This document shows positions 15,201 to 27,479 of a DNA stretch of 64,000 nt, in pieces (positions within the stretch are counted from its first letter, which is position 1; each line of letters opens with the position of its first letter). The DNA comes from Xiphydria camelus (taxonomy: Eukaryota; Arthropoda; Insecta; Hymenoptera; Xiphydriidae), in assembly GCA_963678675.1 (NCBI GenBank), contig OY783193.1, positions 7,433,394-7,497,393 on the forward strand, given 5' to 3'. A model generated the notes under the pieces. It did not search any database and had not been told where the DNA came from. It worked only from the letters and a program-made list of their open reading frames with translations. A program made the translations under genes and the position numbers.

Positions 15201-18200
15201 TATATATTTGTTGAGCACTTATAAGATTACACAAGATATTCGTAATTCACGTTTCGTTCTTCCAATTTATCTATGCAATGTGCGATAAACTGTGTTTCTA
15301 ATAATTACGTATGCAAAGAGTCAAACGTATTAGTTCTAACGTACTGCTTGATGTACTGGAGTGAAGGAGTTACATTTTGCACACCTCTAGGGCATGGCTT
15401 GTTACAAGCTTGGCTCGTTCCACATAACAATCGCTTGCTGTGCAATAGTCAAATCAATAATTGAACAATTGAAACCAACTTCTTTTACTTTCCTCACTTT
15501 CTGAATAATTACTTTTTTCTTTGATGTTAACCTTTGACGTAAAAACATACACTCTTTCTTTGATTAATCGATTTATGTCACGCTTTTCTAGTAAAGCTGT
15601 ACGCGGTAGTTTTTCAAATTCATTTCCGTATACTCTTGAAAAGGTCAATTTTCTTGCAAGTCAGTACATTGCACTAAACTTTATGATCTCTTAAAATACA
15701 CGCTGCCTGAAAAAGAGATGGTACTTTGAAATCGAATTTTCTGTAAGTGTTTCAATGCACTGCGGGTTTTTGGTATTGTAGTTAAGAAAACAAGCGACTA
15801 ACTTAAAATATTGAACGAGCTAAGCTTCGAAAGCCATGAGTGTGGCGTGTTGAGTTAGGATAGCATAAATGGTGACGGAGACAATGTTGCTTGTTCAATG
15901 CTTGCCTAACATCTAACTCGGTCTGCGTCACTGACCTGGTGGCTCACTCGCTCACTCAGATGAAGGGGATGCCTGCTTTCCCTGGTTCTCACGACCTGCG
16001 CTTCTGTCAGTTTGTCGCTGATAGGAGCAAACACTTGTTGAAGCCGGTGAGACTAATATCTAACAGATATCCTAGCCTCTCCTAGTGTCGATTCTGCATT
16101 CATCAATTTATTTGTCTAACAACACCGTTCAGCCTCTGGCTTGCAATATCCCTCGTAACAAGTGGTATTAAATGAAATTGCTTTCATCTCCGATTCAATT
16201 TAGAAATGTGCATTCTGATCTTCAGTGAGATATTTACTTATGCGCTTGATCGAGAATATCACAAGCCAGATTTTGTTGTTAAAAGCATATAAGCATACCT
16301 ATTAAGCCACGCTGCAAAACAGGCATGAAGTTAGTTATCTTAAGATTATAGATATCATTCACCTTTTTATTTATTGCTAAACGCATCGAACGCAATCCTT
16401 GCATATTTTATACCATATATGAAGCTACAGTGTTTTTTAAATTTGTAAGCAACGTGAGCGGTATATAAAATATTACAGTTATACTGTATGTCTGAAATCA
16501 AAATATGTATAAGGACTCGTAGTTTTACTTCGACCCACGTCGAAACGACATCATTTGCGTCATTTACAGATAATCATGCATGTACGGTCCAATTTCTGCA
16601 ACGGTTCCACATCAGTTAATATAGCATTACGATTCGTATGTGTATTTCTAGCTTGGTCATGTAATATGCATACCAATCTATTTATAGATATGATTGCCAA
16701 TCATTTTTTCAGTAAATATCATTCGTTATTTTAAGGTCATACCATTTCAATTTATTGTTGAGATTAATGTTTTACAATGGGAATATGAAAGGTGTCGCTA
16801 ATTATAATTATATACAACTATGCGCATATAGGATGTATATTAATTTGAAAATTTGACTTATTACCATTTGAATTTCTTTACGTGTTAATTATTGTAGCTG
16901 TTAATATCGCACGGCTGTGGCTAGTTTCTCCATTATTCGTCCAGTAGCTATTATGTTGGTTTATCCAATTGGTCCGTTCTAATCCAGTAAACAGATAAAA
17001 TTGTTATTCCTTTTTAACCTTTCAATATCTTAAGGATTACGGGAAATTAAATATTTGAAGTTCAATATTTTAATAATACAATCTAATGAAACCTATTGAC
17101 GGATATTAAAGTTCCGGCCTCCATCGCATGCTATACATGGATTTAGTACATTTTTTAAAAACATTGCTGTTTTTGTATTAAAAGTTCGGATTGTTTGGTA
17201 TACCAATATTCAGTGAAAAGGTTCGAATTTTATTCCTTTGCATTTACAATATATATATATGAAATTGCCAATTATTCTTGATGCTATTTGTACAGTATTA
17301 TTATATTTTGTTCGAACAGATTCTGAAACATAAAGTTGACGGTATAAGGAGACTTTCTTCACATCCACTATTACCACTATGTAAGTTTGACCACTATGTA
17401 ACTTTCTCGTGTAATAAGTTACTTTTATAAAATTCTATTTATTTTTAAATTTGTTCTATATCATGATAATACAGGACTTTCTTAGGAAAAAAAAAACAAA
17501 ATATACTTGATGATATTTAAAAAGTATTCAAAATGTACAATTTGAATGTCGCGCAAATCCATTTCCGTGGTCTTTAGCATAATATTTATATGAATAAATA
17601 TTATCCCACAAATGTAGACTTAACGGGATCGCAAGATGGATCTGTGTCACTATGGGAATGGGGTCATCAAACAACAGTTTCCACTCCTAGGCCAGCCGGT
17701 ACTTTTGCTAAAGTGACACGTGTTCGATTTTCCCAACACGGAAATAAATTTGGCGTAGCAGACTCGGACGGACACCTTAGTTTATTCCAAGTGGCATGTA
17801 GGGAAGGGCCATCCAGACCATTCTTTGTAAGATATTTGAAAATCAATGTTTAATTTAAGTACAGCCACTTTGTGTACCCTTGCAATGGCTGCTACTTATT
17901 CAATCATCTCATGAAGACAATGCATTTATCAGAAACATTGTTTTTCAGAATTACCAGTGTCATAGTAAAGTTACGTCAGACTTTGTCTTTTTGGGGGCAT
18001 GTAGTTTAGTGGCAACGGCAGGCCATGGTTCTGAAGGACGTAACGTAGCTCTTTGGGATACTTTATTGCCCCAAAACAAGTCTCTCATTCAAGGTAAATG
18101 AGCCGAGTTTAAAGTTGTTCATTTTAAAGAATTGTTGATACATGATTGCCTGACAACGATGACATTTCTAGGTTTCACGTGTCACGACCAAGGAGCGAGT

Positions 18201-18857
18201 TCCGTAATACTAGCACCGCAACATCAGCTACTAATTAGCGGTGGAAAGAAAGGAGCTATCAACATTTTTGATGTAAGACAACGGCAGCAACGTCACCGAT
18301 TTCAGGCTCATGAGTCCGCAGTCAAATGTTTAGCTCTTGATCCCCATGAGGAATTCTTTGTTAGTGGTGCTGGCGATGGTGACATAAAGGTATATAATGC
18401 TTAATTGGATTATAATAAATTCTAATATTTTATTATTTTCTCTTCATTGACTGAATAATCAAATGTGTACCCTTCGCCGTTATATGAATGCCTTATTTGA
18501 ACCAGGTTTGGGGCCTGACCGTCCATTCTCTTTTATATTCTTTCCCCGGAGAACATCCCAGATCCAGCTTCTTTAAAAATATTGGTCAGGTAAGTTATTC
18601 ATATTCCTCATTTTTTGTGCAATAGAGTAGAAACGCAACACGAACAAATTAACACTAAAATTTGCGATGCCCTATTGTATTTGTATTAACTAATTTCAGA
18701 TAGAGCTCTAAATAATGCCTGAATATATTTATGATTTCAGGGTGTGACCCAGTTACATGTGGATTCTGCCGGACGTCTGTTTTCGTGTGGAGCGGATGGT
18801 TCAATGAAAGTTCGTCAACTGCCAGAGCGGGACTGCATAGTACACGCGCTTTACTAA
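220..18857 (+). CDS. Rbcn-3A: Rabconnectin-3 alpha / DmX-like WD40 protein, N-terminus off the left edge
   Basis: Large WD40 scaffold of the Rav1/DMXL family, known to bind and regulate assembly and activity of the V-ATPase and so to control acidification of endosomes and synaptic vesicles. I rebuilt 38 coding exons, all with GT/AG borders and matching phase: 220-300, 1469-1681, 2050-2188, 2266-2463, 2769-2950, 3310-3428, 3528-3621, 4338-4527, 4834-5195, 5276-5571, 5652-5861, 5957-6247, 6305-6451, 6552-6810, 6914-7167, 7306-7522, 7666-8028, 8121-10376, 10461-10775, 10842-10943, 11090-11254, 11328-11561, 11623-11760, 11910-12142, 12229-12410, 12502-12871, 12945-13172, 13260-13512, 13631-13835, 13924-14194, 14316-14489, 14562-14660, 17320-17380, 17618-17826, 17949-18093, 18172-18389, 18506-18589, 18741-18857 (stop TAA). 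This gives about 3,223 residues; family members are roughly 3,000 or more. Family landmarks include ATPVHLMSFSPDGTLFATTG, FSFVYVAHPRAVTHLSWRKT, VHAAPAAGHLSSSSIYPACF and TGSQDGSVSLWEW. The first exon (220-300) is the least certain. The initiator methionine and first WD repeats lie upstream of the window. Confidence 0.93.
1469..7522 (+). other. Rbcn-3A: Rbcn-3A N-terminal beta-propeller (WD40) region, exons 2-16
   Basis: These exons carry the first WD40 propeller block of the DmX family, including blades around SFSPDGTLFATTGMNDRLVK, SNMLVTSCRDNICRVWAE and VVTACSDSTVRFWKCK. They are separated by low-complexity insertions rich in His/Ser (exons 4, 5 and 8) and in Arg/Ser near the RRSRRQSETGNRSRRESQ stretch of exon 15. 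The His/Gln-rich linkers are typical disordered loops between blades in this family. Two donors are weak at positions +3 to +5: GTCTTT after exon 6 and GTTCGT after exon 15. Both are needed to keep the family sequence continuous. Confidence 0.85.
8121..10376 (+). other. Rbcn-3A: Rbcn-3A exon 18: 2.26-kb exon with the Rav1p C-terminal domain
   Basis: Unusually large exon in a gene otherwise cut into pieces of 60-370 bp. It covers roughly residues 1205-1956. It opens with the end of a WD-like segment (TQKHLVQLDWVSKEDGSHIL) and then carries the family-specific stretch LPPLPMQISWVRDGILVVGM. The helical Rav1p_C-like region follows, recognisable from LLSRLLTHTHLPGLSSLDQM, FLLAMKHYNYLIRCLPLIQR, DPLDAAIYYLAMKKKNLVWG and RFDHAAAFFLLAGALRDAIE. 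In yeast Rav1 the equivalent region belongs to the RAVE V-ATPase assembly factor. That functional transfer is family knowledge, not something the sequence proves. Confidence 0.88.
10377..10460 (+). other. Rbcn-3A: 84-bp stop-free, in-frame intron inside Rbcn-3A
   Basis: The reading frame runs straight through from exon 18 into exon 19. However, a strong donor (GTAAGA) at 10377 and a pyrimidine-rich acceptor (TTTATTTTAG) ending at 10460 bracket 84 bases. This is 28 codons without a stop. Removing it joins GAT-A to NPNVFNFYVYLRTHPLLIRQ, which is the conserved DMXL order, so I treat it as an intron. Retention would add 28 residues beginning KIKNVIDQSI without breaking the frame. Confidence 0.7.
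14661..17319 (+). other. Rbcn-3A: Long Rbcn-3A intron (2.66 kb)
   Basis: The only kilobase-scale intron downstream of exon 2. It separates the body of the protein from the C-terminal WD40 exons. Donor GTAAGT follows GRGASV and the acceptor is TTCGAACAG. Short open frames inside (for example 15273-15464 and 15891-16085) resemble nothing I recognise and lack splice support. I see no clear transposon ends. It could hold an enhancer or an internal promoter, but nothing in the sequence decides that. Confidence 0.6.
17320..18857 (+). other. Rbcn-3A: Rbcn-3A C-terminal WD40 propeller, exons 33-38
   Basis: Six exons encode about 277 residues that form the C-terminal WD repeats of the DMXL family. 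Blades are visible at LTGSQDGSVSLWEWGHQ, VRFSQHGNKFGVADSDGHLS, VATAGHGSEGRNVALWDT, LLISGGKKGAINIFDVR, CLALDPHEEFFVSGAGDGDI and LFSCGADGSMKVRQL. The protein ends with a short tail (PERDCIVHALY) and TAA at 18855-18857. No intron in this block contains a competing exon. Confidence 0.9.
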
Positions 18858-21800
18858 GATTAGATGACGATTACTAAGTAAGTAAACCAGAGCAACTGAG
18901 TGAAAACTTTAACAATAATGGCCTTCTTCACATAGCGTTATATAGCTCGGAGAAAAGTTAAACTTCAGTCGAATTTCCTATGAGTTGAGAAGTTTTAATT
19001 TAATTTTCTGTATGGATCTTACTCCAACCACATTGACTTCGTCAGTGCTTCGAGGTTACGTACTTAGTTTACGCAATTCAAGTGACATCGTCAATATGCA
19101 CACACGAAGAGATAGTAGCTTCGTCCTTCCTTGAGAGGGGAAGATCTAGAGGTTCGTTATCCTGGCTTACCTCTACACATTTCTAATTCAAAGCTAAGAC
19201 CAGACCGACCCTATAAAATTAACCCCTTCGCAATTATATTTCTTTAAATTACCATTTCCGGTTGTTTTATTTTTCAACCTACAGCCGAAACAACAATTTT
19301 TTTCGACGAAATTCATTGAAATTTTAGTTGTCTTCAATGCAAGATTTTAATGGGTAATAGTTCTTATACATATATTTCCACACTATTCTGTACTATAAAT
19401 CCATTTGGAAAAACACTGCCATATAATGTCTTACAAGAATAATATACGAATCAAGATTATAATTGTTTCCTTATAGATTGTTTCCCATATGTTTATAACT
19501 ATCGTTGTACCAGTAGCACGTCTATTTCATTGCTTCATATGTTGCTTTCTTGCTAGAATGCAGAAAGCTTGTTAATGATATAACCATTGCAAATGCTTTC
19601 CTATATACATATATATTATTCTTTCATATCCGGAGATAATCATAAAAGCTAAAGGACAATTAATTTAACTTTCTCAAATATTTCTCCAAAATTGTTAATT
19701 TTTATTGATATACGGTTGCACGTAGGTATATATAGTAACACGTCGAATGAGTACGTGTGCCAAAAGTAAATACTTCATTCGCACAATGACGCGCCTTTAC
19801 GTAAATGAAACGTCACGTTAATCTAATCTTCTTGAAATTAAGGTATCCGCTTTAGAGAACAACGCGATAGTTTATTTCAGATCATGGATGTAACGATTTT
19901 GTGGGATACGGGTCTGTGTTATGCTGACTACTTCATTACATGGACGCAAATCTCCCGCTACGTGGAAATGCTATACATAAGCTGTTACTTATGTTAAAAT
20001 TTTCTAAATATTGAACAAATCTGTGAAACTAGCATTTGACATGAATTAAGAGTAGACAAATTACCGTGTCGATCTGTGTGCAAATCGGTCTTTCTTTTTA
20101 AATGCGTATCGCTTGAAATGGATCTTGACTTACATGCAAGATATCCAGGGTGGATTTATACAGACGAGCCAGTACGGCATAGCAATCTACCTTTCTATCT
20201 AAAGTCTATTTCATATGATAAAATCTAAATTATTATTATTAACAATCATTCCTTCTGCCTATGAAAAATAATTATATTAACCGTTAATGATATCGTTAAA
20301 CTATTCAACTACATATATTCGTATGTTATAACGTTCACTGTACATCTATCGATTTATGTCTAAACATTTCCAAAGTGAGATATACCACATTAATTAATTG
20401 AAGCAAAACTTGTAATGATTAATTTGGAAACCTAAGAGATTTAACTTGCTATTATAATCTTCTGTGTATACTAGATAGAACAAAGAAATAGGCTAATTGT
20501 TATGTTTCAAGCTTTGGAACTTATATTTGCAGAAGACAATATTACGTTCTGCTTAAAGAATAATACGGTATATATTATCGATGTGCTAGAAAACTTCTTC
20601 AACTAGTCCTGTGTGATTCTATGATATCTCTGTAGAGCTTATCTAGATCTATTTTGTATTATTCGTAAATTGCTTATTTCTATTTATTGGTGCCATAAGA
20701 AGTATTTTTAAAGTTATACACTCGAAGTTTGCCGTTGATAGATTTAAATTTGGGGTCAGAGAGAGCACCGGAAAAATAAATGATATATGCCTTCCGTTTT
20801 AGACTTTCACTAAAATCCCTAACTTAGGTCGATGCAATAATTAGTAGTAGCTCGGGGTACACGTGTAATAAATCCCATTGAAATATTCGATTTCAGTCAA
20901 GAAGTGCCCTGAGCTACAGTGCCCTATGAAAATCAAGATATATCTTTTCTTCTTGCAACAAGAATGCAACAGAAGAAAGCTTCTCGCGTTGCAATACACT
21001 ATACAATTTGTACATTACCATATGCACAAGAATTGATGATATGCGTGCGATTGTAGTTTTATTGATGAATGCATATGCAAAATATTCAAGTATCGACTTC
21101 AAGAATGGGTAAAGCATCTCCCAATTATAATAGTCGATAACTGAAAGATCCCGCAAACCGATTAGAGCTCAGTCTGCTTGAATCGACTTGATATTGATAA
21201 GTGCATATGACAGACGACTCTACGTCCATTTTCGAACCAAATGCTTCAATGCTTTGCATACAATCTCGAATTAATCGTATCTTTATAGCTTTCCAATTTC
21301 TTCCATATCTTACATTGGCTGCATTCGCGACGCTTTACCTCAACATATAAGCAATCTGAAAAATGAGCACAACCCTCTGGAAAATTAATACTATATCTTA
21401 CGAAACTACTCAAATTATTCGTTATGAATCCCTTACGTACGGGATTCGCACGTAGTACTTTTTCCGATTTTAACTGCATAGCCAGGTTTTTTAGACTTCT
21501 TAATGTGTTGTAAAAAATCGTAATGATCTTGTGCAAATTAATAAGTAATCCAGATCTGCAAAATGATTTGTAAAACCTAAAGCTTATACGAAAGTATTTA
21601 AATAAATGTCCGAGCGCACTCTACTTAGCGTTGAAAATAAAAAATCCAGCTATGTGTATGTATGCATGTGTATATCTCCATGTGACGATTCTGAATGTTG
21701 GAGCAATTATGTATTCATTCTTGCAGATATACATATGCGTACCCACGTACGTAAAACTAAGAACATTCTGCAATTTATAATGGGCATACTCTTCGTTTTA

Positions 21801-24160
21801 ATGCACTGGGTTTACCGTATATCGATTACATTTTGGGTCAAGCTTCCTGTGCGTGAGGGATTAAAGAGTTTCATTTTTATAAAGACGTTATAACTGTCTA
21901 GAATTTCTTTGAACTATATCTTCATTGTTCTTAAATATAGTAGGTATATGTACATTAACTGACGTTAGGGACTATCGTCTTATACATAACTGTATTACCA
22001 TTACGGTGGTCTAAATGAAGGAGAAATCATTTTCATTAATAAAAAAAAATATGGCGAGGTGTTTTGAAACATGAATCATTCGATCCACTGAATTCGATAT
22101 TACGTATACCTCTTTTTTAGTTAATTTATTAGTAAACTCATTTTCCTTCAATTCAGAAGACAATTACCCTTAACGCGTATACTTACTAAGTTGGAGTAAA
22201 ACATTGTTACCATAAGGTTGTTGAGATTGTATTACGATCATTGACCAATGATCAAATTAAAAAATATGATAATGCTAAATGATATATTGCTTCGGCATAC
22301 TGCCACAGCCAGCTCTTTTAAGTAACTCAAAAAATATACTGATTTATGACAGTTCTACGGCGGCGGTAATATAAATGCAAGATCAAAATATTTTATTACC
22401 GTATGCCTTTATGTAAATATTTTCCTTTTACTTATGATTGCAATTGCTTAAAAGAGAGGCAATTATGCTGAAGAAATAATGTGAATGTCTCAATGGAGGT
22501 TGATCGTATATCGCACTTACTCACATATTCGTGTACGTGCATTATGTCGAGTTATAGGGAATTAAGTTCCTTCAAATAATAATTTATAATCCAAATAATC
22601 GTTGTTACAATTAATGAATTAAAAGTTCTTTATTCGAGACATATAGTAACGGATATAAGTTTAAGACGATTAATCTTTATTAATCAACAATGGAGCTGGT
22701 TACCGCCTCAACAAATAACGTTGGTTATTTGTTAGCCTCGAGGAAGGCTTCTACGTTAAATATGTAGATGCTACCAGGAAATCGGTTCAAGTTATTTGTA
22801 AGAGCCGGTTAGATTTTATGAAAGAGAAATTATCTTAAACTCTTATGCCCACTATCGTAATTATATATAATTTCTCAACAATTATTCAACGAATTCCAGG
22901 AAAATAAAAGAACAAAATAAACGAGTTTCAGTAAGAAGTCAATTGTATACCAAATTTAGATTGAAGCTCGATGAGAAGAAATTATGTTTGAGCAATTTGT
23001 TAGAAATGTAATAACAAGTGTATACATTTATATAGAAAAGTCGTACAGAATATACAGAATTAATATATTTGTGTGTATGTGTATAAATATACATATATTG
23101 CGTAGAATTAATATGAGATATTAAATATAAATATATGGTTAAGCTATTCGAATAAGAAAAGGCAGTCTAACAAAGGGCATTGTGTAGTCCCTCTTACAGT
23201 ATTGTACACATTATTTAAAATGTATAAAAAAATATGACGGTGCAAATTGTTGCTTTGGTTTACCTATGCGTATAATGGACATATGACCACTATAGACAAA
23301 ATCTTTTCTCGTTGATAAGTGTAACTTGCTGGCGTTATAATTGAATGTAAATTGTAACTATTGAGAAGCCAGGAACAGTTGAATGTTACTGATAAAATAT
23401 ATAAACTCGCAGCACATCAAATTCTATTACAAAGTTTCGCCGTTCAACATTTTCGTATATATGTAAAATAGGTGGATCAACGTGTAATAAACATGCGAGA
23501 AGTATATTAAAATTTAATTTATTTCGTTATTCGAAATTCTATTATTACACGATAAAGAGAAGCATCACCTGTAATGGGTGGAAGTGTATTTCAGCGTGGT
23601 ACAAATGGTTGCAAGGAGTTATTTCATGCTTAGGCTGGTACTGTTCCAAAATTTGAAAGTAAAGACAAACTCCACAAATGTGATATTTATATGGAAGCCA
23701 GTTTATCAATCTTTTTAATCTTAAACCATAGTCCCCGTGAGAATAAGCTCCATATTTTTTCTCTAAAACAAAATCGAATTAATAGAGAAAAGTGAGAAAC
23801 AAAGAATTTTTTGTAAAACCTTTCACGGAGAAATAAAGGTCGATGAAGTACAATAAGCATAATAAAAAGATAAATAATTTAGGGGCTACAAGCACGTCTA
23901 ACGTCTATGTGATTGCTAAGCTGTACGTCAAATATTATTAGTGTACTACAACACATCATCTACAGAGATAAAATTCAGAATAAGGACAACAATGATGAAG
24001 AGATTCTCATTAATTTCGAGACCCTACCCTTGTACTCTCTTCGTGGTATACTACAGAGATTAAAGACTGATATCGAATGCTGGTAGAGTTGCAGAACCGA
24101 TTGAATCAGTAGGTATGTTAGATACACGGTAAATGAAGTATAGGAAGAGTAAGTATGGAA
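18858..24160. other. AT-rich stretch after Rbcn-3A: 3' UTR plus intergenic DNA
   Basis: No coding sequence recognised. The first part must include the Rbcn-3A 3' UTR, but I could not place a decisive polyadenylation site. The scattered short frames (for example 20914-21156 on - and 21606-21893 on +) have no family resemblance, no splice partners and the composition of surrounding AT-rich DNA. No obvious terminal inverted repeats. Confidence 0.5.
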
Positions 24161-24167
24161 GGACGAG

Positions 24168-24880
24168 ATGCCGCTTGCGAAAATTGCAAGCCATATCAGA
24201 AAAAGCCTCACAAAGAGAAGTTATACCTCCAAGCGCGAGAAGCCGCGAAATAAAAAGGCGCAAATAGAAAAGCGATTGTCGCAGTTAGGCCTGCCAAATG
24301 GGCGGAGTAAAAGCGCGACAGAAAGCGGCAAAGTTCGAGGTCATAGCTCGACGGGAGGCCGTGCAAGTGCGACAGTTGACCTCTCAGTGGACTGCCAGAC
24401 TTGGAACTCGCATTCGCCCCCGCCACTGCCGGTCCCTCGATATCTCAGATTATGCGACATACCCTGCAGTAGACCAGATTCTGAAATCGTAGCCTGGGTT
24501 CACCGCTTTTCTCGATGCTTAAAAAATCAGCATCAATTTGACCCATTAGCACGAACGGCGAGACTTGGGTTTCTCTCGAAGCGTGGCCTGGCAACGAAAG
24601 AGATACAAAATGCTACGCAAGAGGCGAAGGGCGCCAGAGGCAGCAAAACGGCACTGAGAATCGAACGGGGCGAGGAGAAACGCGAAGGGGGGAAGGAACG
24701 CGATCCAGCATCTCGGTGCAGCATCCGGCGACTCGGACCCGAACGGCAAGGTATCGCCAGCACCGTGGACCCCCCTTCCCCATCATCACCGTAATTGCAC
24801 GAGTCTGTAGGACTGAGGGAGCGAAGACTTCTCTCCCTCAACTCGCGGCATCGAGGGTTAGAGCGGTTCTCTGAAGCCTA
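24168..24880. other. GC-richer island with overlapping unassigned open frames
   Basis: This stretch is clearly richer in G, C and CpG than its neighbours. It is open on + for 208 codons (24168-24794) and on - in overlapping frames. The predicted + product is basic, Ser/Arg/Pro-rich and unlike any family I know. Long frames on both strands are expected by chance in GC-rich DNA, so I do not call a protein gene. Possible readings are a CpG-rich promoter or enhancer, a non-coding RNA, or the first exon of an unseen gene. Confidence 0.35.
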
Positions 24881-24881
24881 T

Positions 24882-24982
24882 TGCGATTTCCCAAGACCCC
24901 ATAGCTTTGGTTTCTTATTAGAAAATAAAAAGGCGCAAATAGATTATTAGAAACCAAAGCTATGGGGTCTTGGGAAATCGCA
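24882..24982. repeat. Perfect 34-bp inverted repeat (hairpin) with a captured loop
   Basis: Arms 24882-24915 and 24949-24982 are exact reverse complements (left arm begins TGCGATTTCCCAAGACCCC). The 33-base loop holds a 21-base block (24923-24943) that also occurs, identical, about 675 bases upstream at 24248-24268. No target-site duplication is evident. Confidence 0.9.
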
Positions 24983-25004
24983 CATACACTGAGAAAATAA
25001 TTTA

Positions 25005-25190
25005 CTTGATCGAAATAAACGTATTTTTGAATAGTCCTAAGAGCACATTTATCCGATTAGAATGAACATCGATTGGACGAATATAAATATTATTGATTTA
25101 ATTAAATATTATTTGAATCAAATCGATATTCATTGGAATGGAATAAATGTGCTCTTAGGACTATCCAAAAGCACGTTTATTTCGATGAAG
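25005..25190. repeat. 186-bp fold-back element
   Basis: The left arm from 25005 (CTTGATCGAAATAAACGT) pairs with the right arm ending at 25190 over 48 bases with about four mismatches. Pairing continues inward through ATCGATT segments. It is nearly palindromic along its whole length and starts only about 22 bases after the preceding 34-bp hairpin. It is probably a non-autonomous MITE; the family is not identified. Confidence 0.8.
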
Positions 25191-27000
25191 CAAACTTTGT
25201 TCTCACAATCAGTGTAGGTAGAGGTTCGCGGAAAGGATACCTCGATTGCTCTTACAGAGAAAATAAAACTACTGTAGCACTAAATGATACGTTCGCACCA
25301 CCGCATTACGAATGCAATAGTAAATTCTTAACTACTATTTAGTGTTATAAAGTGTTCGTACTAGCAGTGCCGATGAACTATTAAAACCACACTATTCGGT
25401 ACATCACCTGCTCATCTTACATTTGCTCGAACTCACGCATAAGGTTTCGCTTATTCTTCAATTGATGGCTTTCTTCTCTTATACGTAATACTTACAGTGT
25501 TTGTTAATCGAGATATTTTACCATTTACTTATTTCAATTGCTATATGACATCTTTGTTAGAAGATTTTTGCACCGAGGAAAGGAAACTCTGCCCCCATTG
25601 GCTTCCTTCAATACGCCAACGGTGGTGGAGTTACCAAGCCTTGATACTGACTCTTTAAACTGGCGCGAATAAAGTTTCGCGTAAACTCGGAGAAAACTGC
25701 TCACGTATGGGATGTATTGTGTTGGATTTTTTTAAAAAGAAAAGTAAACCTTAATTAGGCAAATCACATATGCATGGGTATACAACCTATTACTAATTTT
25801 ACGCGGGAGACGGCTTTTCGATCGAGAATATCGCAAACTAATGAGTTTATTTCAGAAAAAAATTTGTACCTATAGTTTCAGAGAGACGCCATTACGTAGG
25901 TACGAAATGTTTTCAATATTAACCTACGTCGTGAATATTTCAGAAGATATTAGCTTGCAATCTTTTAGCTGAACCACGCTGTGTGTGTACTGAGTGTACA
26001 TTATACAAATACGCGACAAAAATGAGTTTTCTCGAAGAGCCATTGCTACGCCGGAACCGGCAACCCGCCTTTAGTTAGACACATCCGGAAAAGTTTCCAC
26101 TCATTCTCGTGGCAAATATTTGAACACTCTATAGGTATAATAAAATGTAATCAAAGCTCACAATCCAAATTGACACGACTGATTTTAGTAATAACGGAAC
26201 TAAACATAAAAAAATGTTGAACTCTCGCGGATATTATCGTTATTGCTATAGGTACATACGAGCATTAATATACCTACTTTTTATTCTTGGTCAATAAGTG
26301 GGAGTGGTAATAAATAAATTGTGTTCCATGCATAAGTCGCTTAACATAGAATATAATCAATATAAAACTTAGTAGAATCGATAATTTAGGTACTCGAGAT
26401 TTTTATATTTATTTTTGAATATCCGGCCGTCGTTGACTCAGTTCGAATTCACCGATGACAACGATAATATAGAAAACGATGTAGATTCCAGTTTTCTTTT
26501 TTCGTTATCACGTGAAAAAAATGACGTAGGTATCTATCGTTTTAAAAAAATGTCACGCGATTGTGCTGTTTATATACCATTTAATTTTGAAGAATGACTT
26601 TTTTAATATCACGTGCGAAGTTTCCGGTTAAATTAAATTCTCAAAAATGCTTTTCACGTAATTATCGCATGGACACATTGAAACATTTGATAAATAAGAA
26701 TTCAAAAATATCTAATGGACGTTCGTTAAACGTAACCTAATACAAATTTTTGCAAGGTCGTTTATAAGATCCTATACCAATTTCTTGTAAAAACGTTATA
26801 TACAACTATGTATGTAAATTAAATTGAATTTGCAATCTCTTGTAAGAAATTGGAAAAAGATCATATAACGATTTGCAACAAAACATGCGGTCGAGGCGAT
26901 GTTAGTATAATAACCGATACCTGTATAATATACAATTGACCGATCGGATACAGTAATTATTCAAACGCGAACCGCATTATTGTGACAAAAAAATTATAAA
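25191..27000. other. AT-rich intergenic stretch
   Basis: I see no gene, RNA gene or clear repeat end here. Short frames at 25133-25342 and 26415-26597 have no recognisable content. Confidence 0.4.
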
Positions 27001-27290
27001 TACAGTAATACCCCGAACTTACGCGATAGGTTGGACCGAGCAATAACTGTGTAAGTCGAATTCGCGTAAGTCGGGGCATCCATGTACATATATAATGAAT
27101 ACAAGATAATTTGTAACCTTGCGTCAACTGCGCGCAAAACTTGGCGAAACATCCGAACTTCTTGTATGTTGGCTCACTACTACGAGTAGCGCGACGCGAG
27201 ACTATCGAAAGTTGCGCGGCGCTTCAAAGACAAACCGCGTAACTCCGAAATCACGTAAGTCGGGGTAGTGTAAGTCGAGGTATTACTGTA
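27001..27290. mobile_element. Mariner/Tc1-like MITE, 290 bp
   Basis: Terminal inverted repeats TACAGTAATACC at 27001 and the reverse complement of CGAGGTATTACTGTA ending at 27290. TA lies at both edges, as expected for mariner-type insertion. The interior carries several copies of GTAAGTCG in both subterminal regions. There is no transposase open frame, so it is non-autonomous. Confidence 0.75.
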
Positions 27291-27479
27291 TAATATATCT
27301 CGGGTGTAACTTACCGCTGATCGTCGATTAAGGTTTCCACTTTCACACGGTCGGTAGTTTGTAGTGATTAAGTTTTCCGATCGTATCACTGTGAAGCCGA
27401 CTAAAAGATCACTTTGGGCAAGGGCCAAGCTAAGGCACAACTTTTCGCTAACCAAATGATCGGTTTTGCACTTACTAAC

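Noticed and set aside
24168..24794. 208-codon open frame as a protein gene
   Set aside because: It lies in GC-rich DNA with equally long frames on the other strand. It has no family resemblance, no splice partners and a biased Ser/Arg/Pro content. Kept only as an island of interest.
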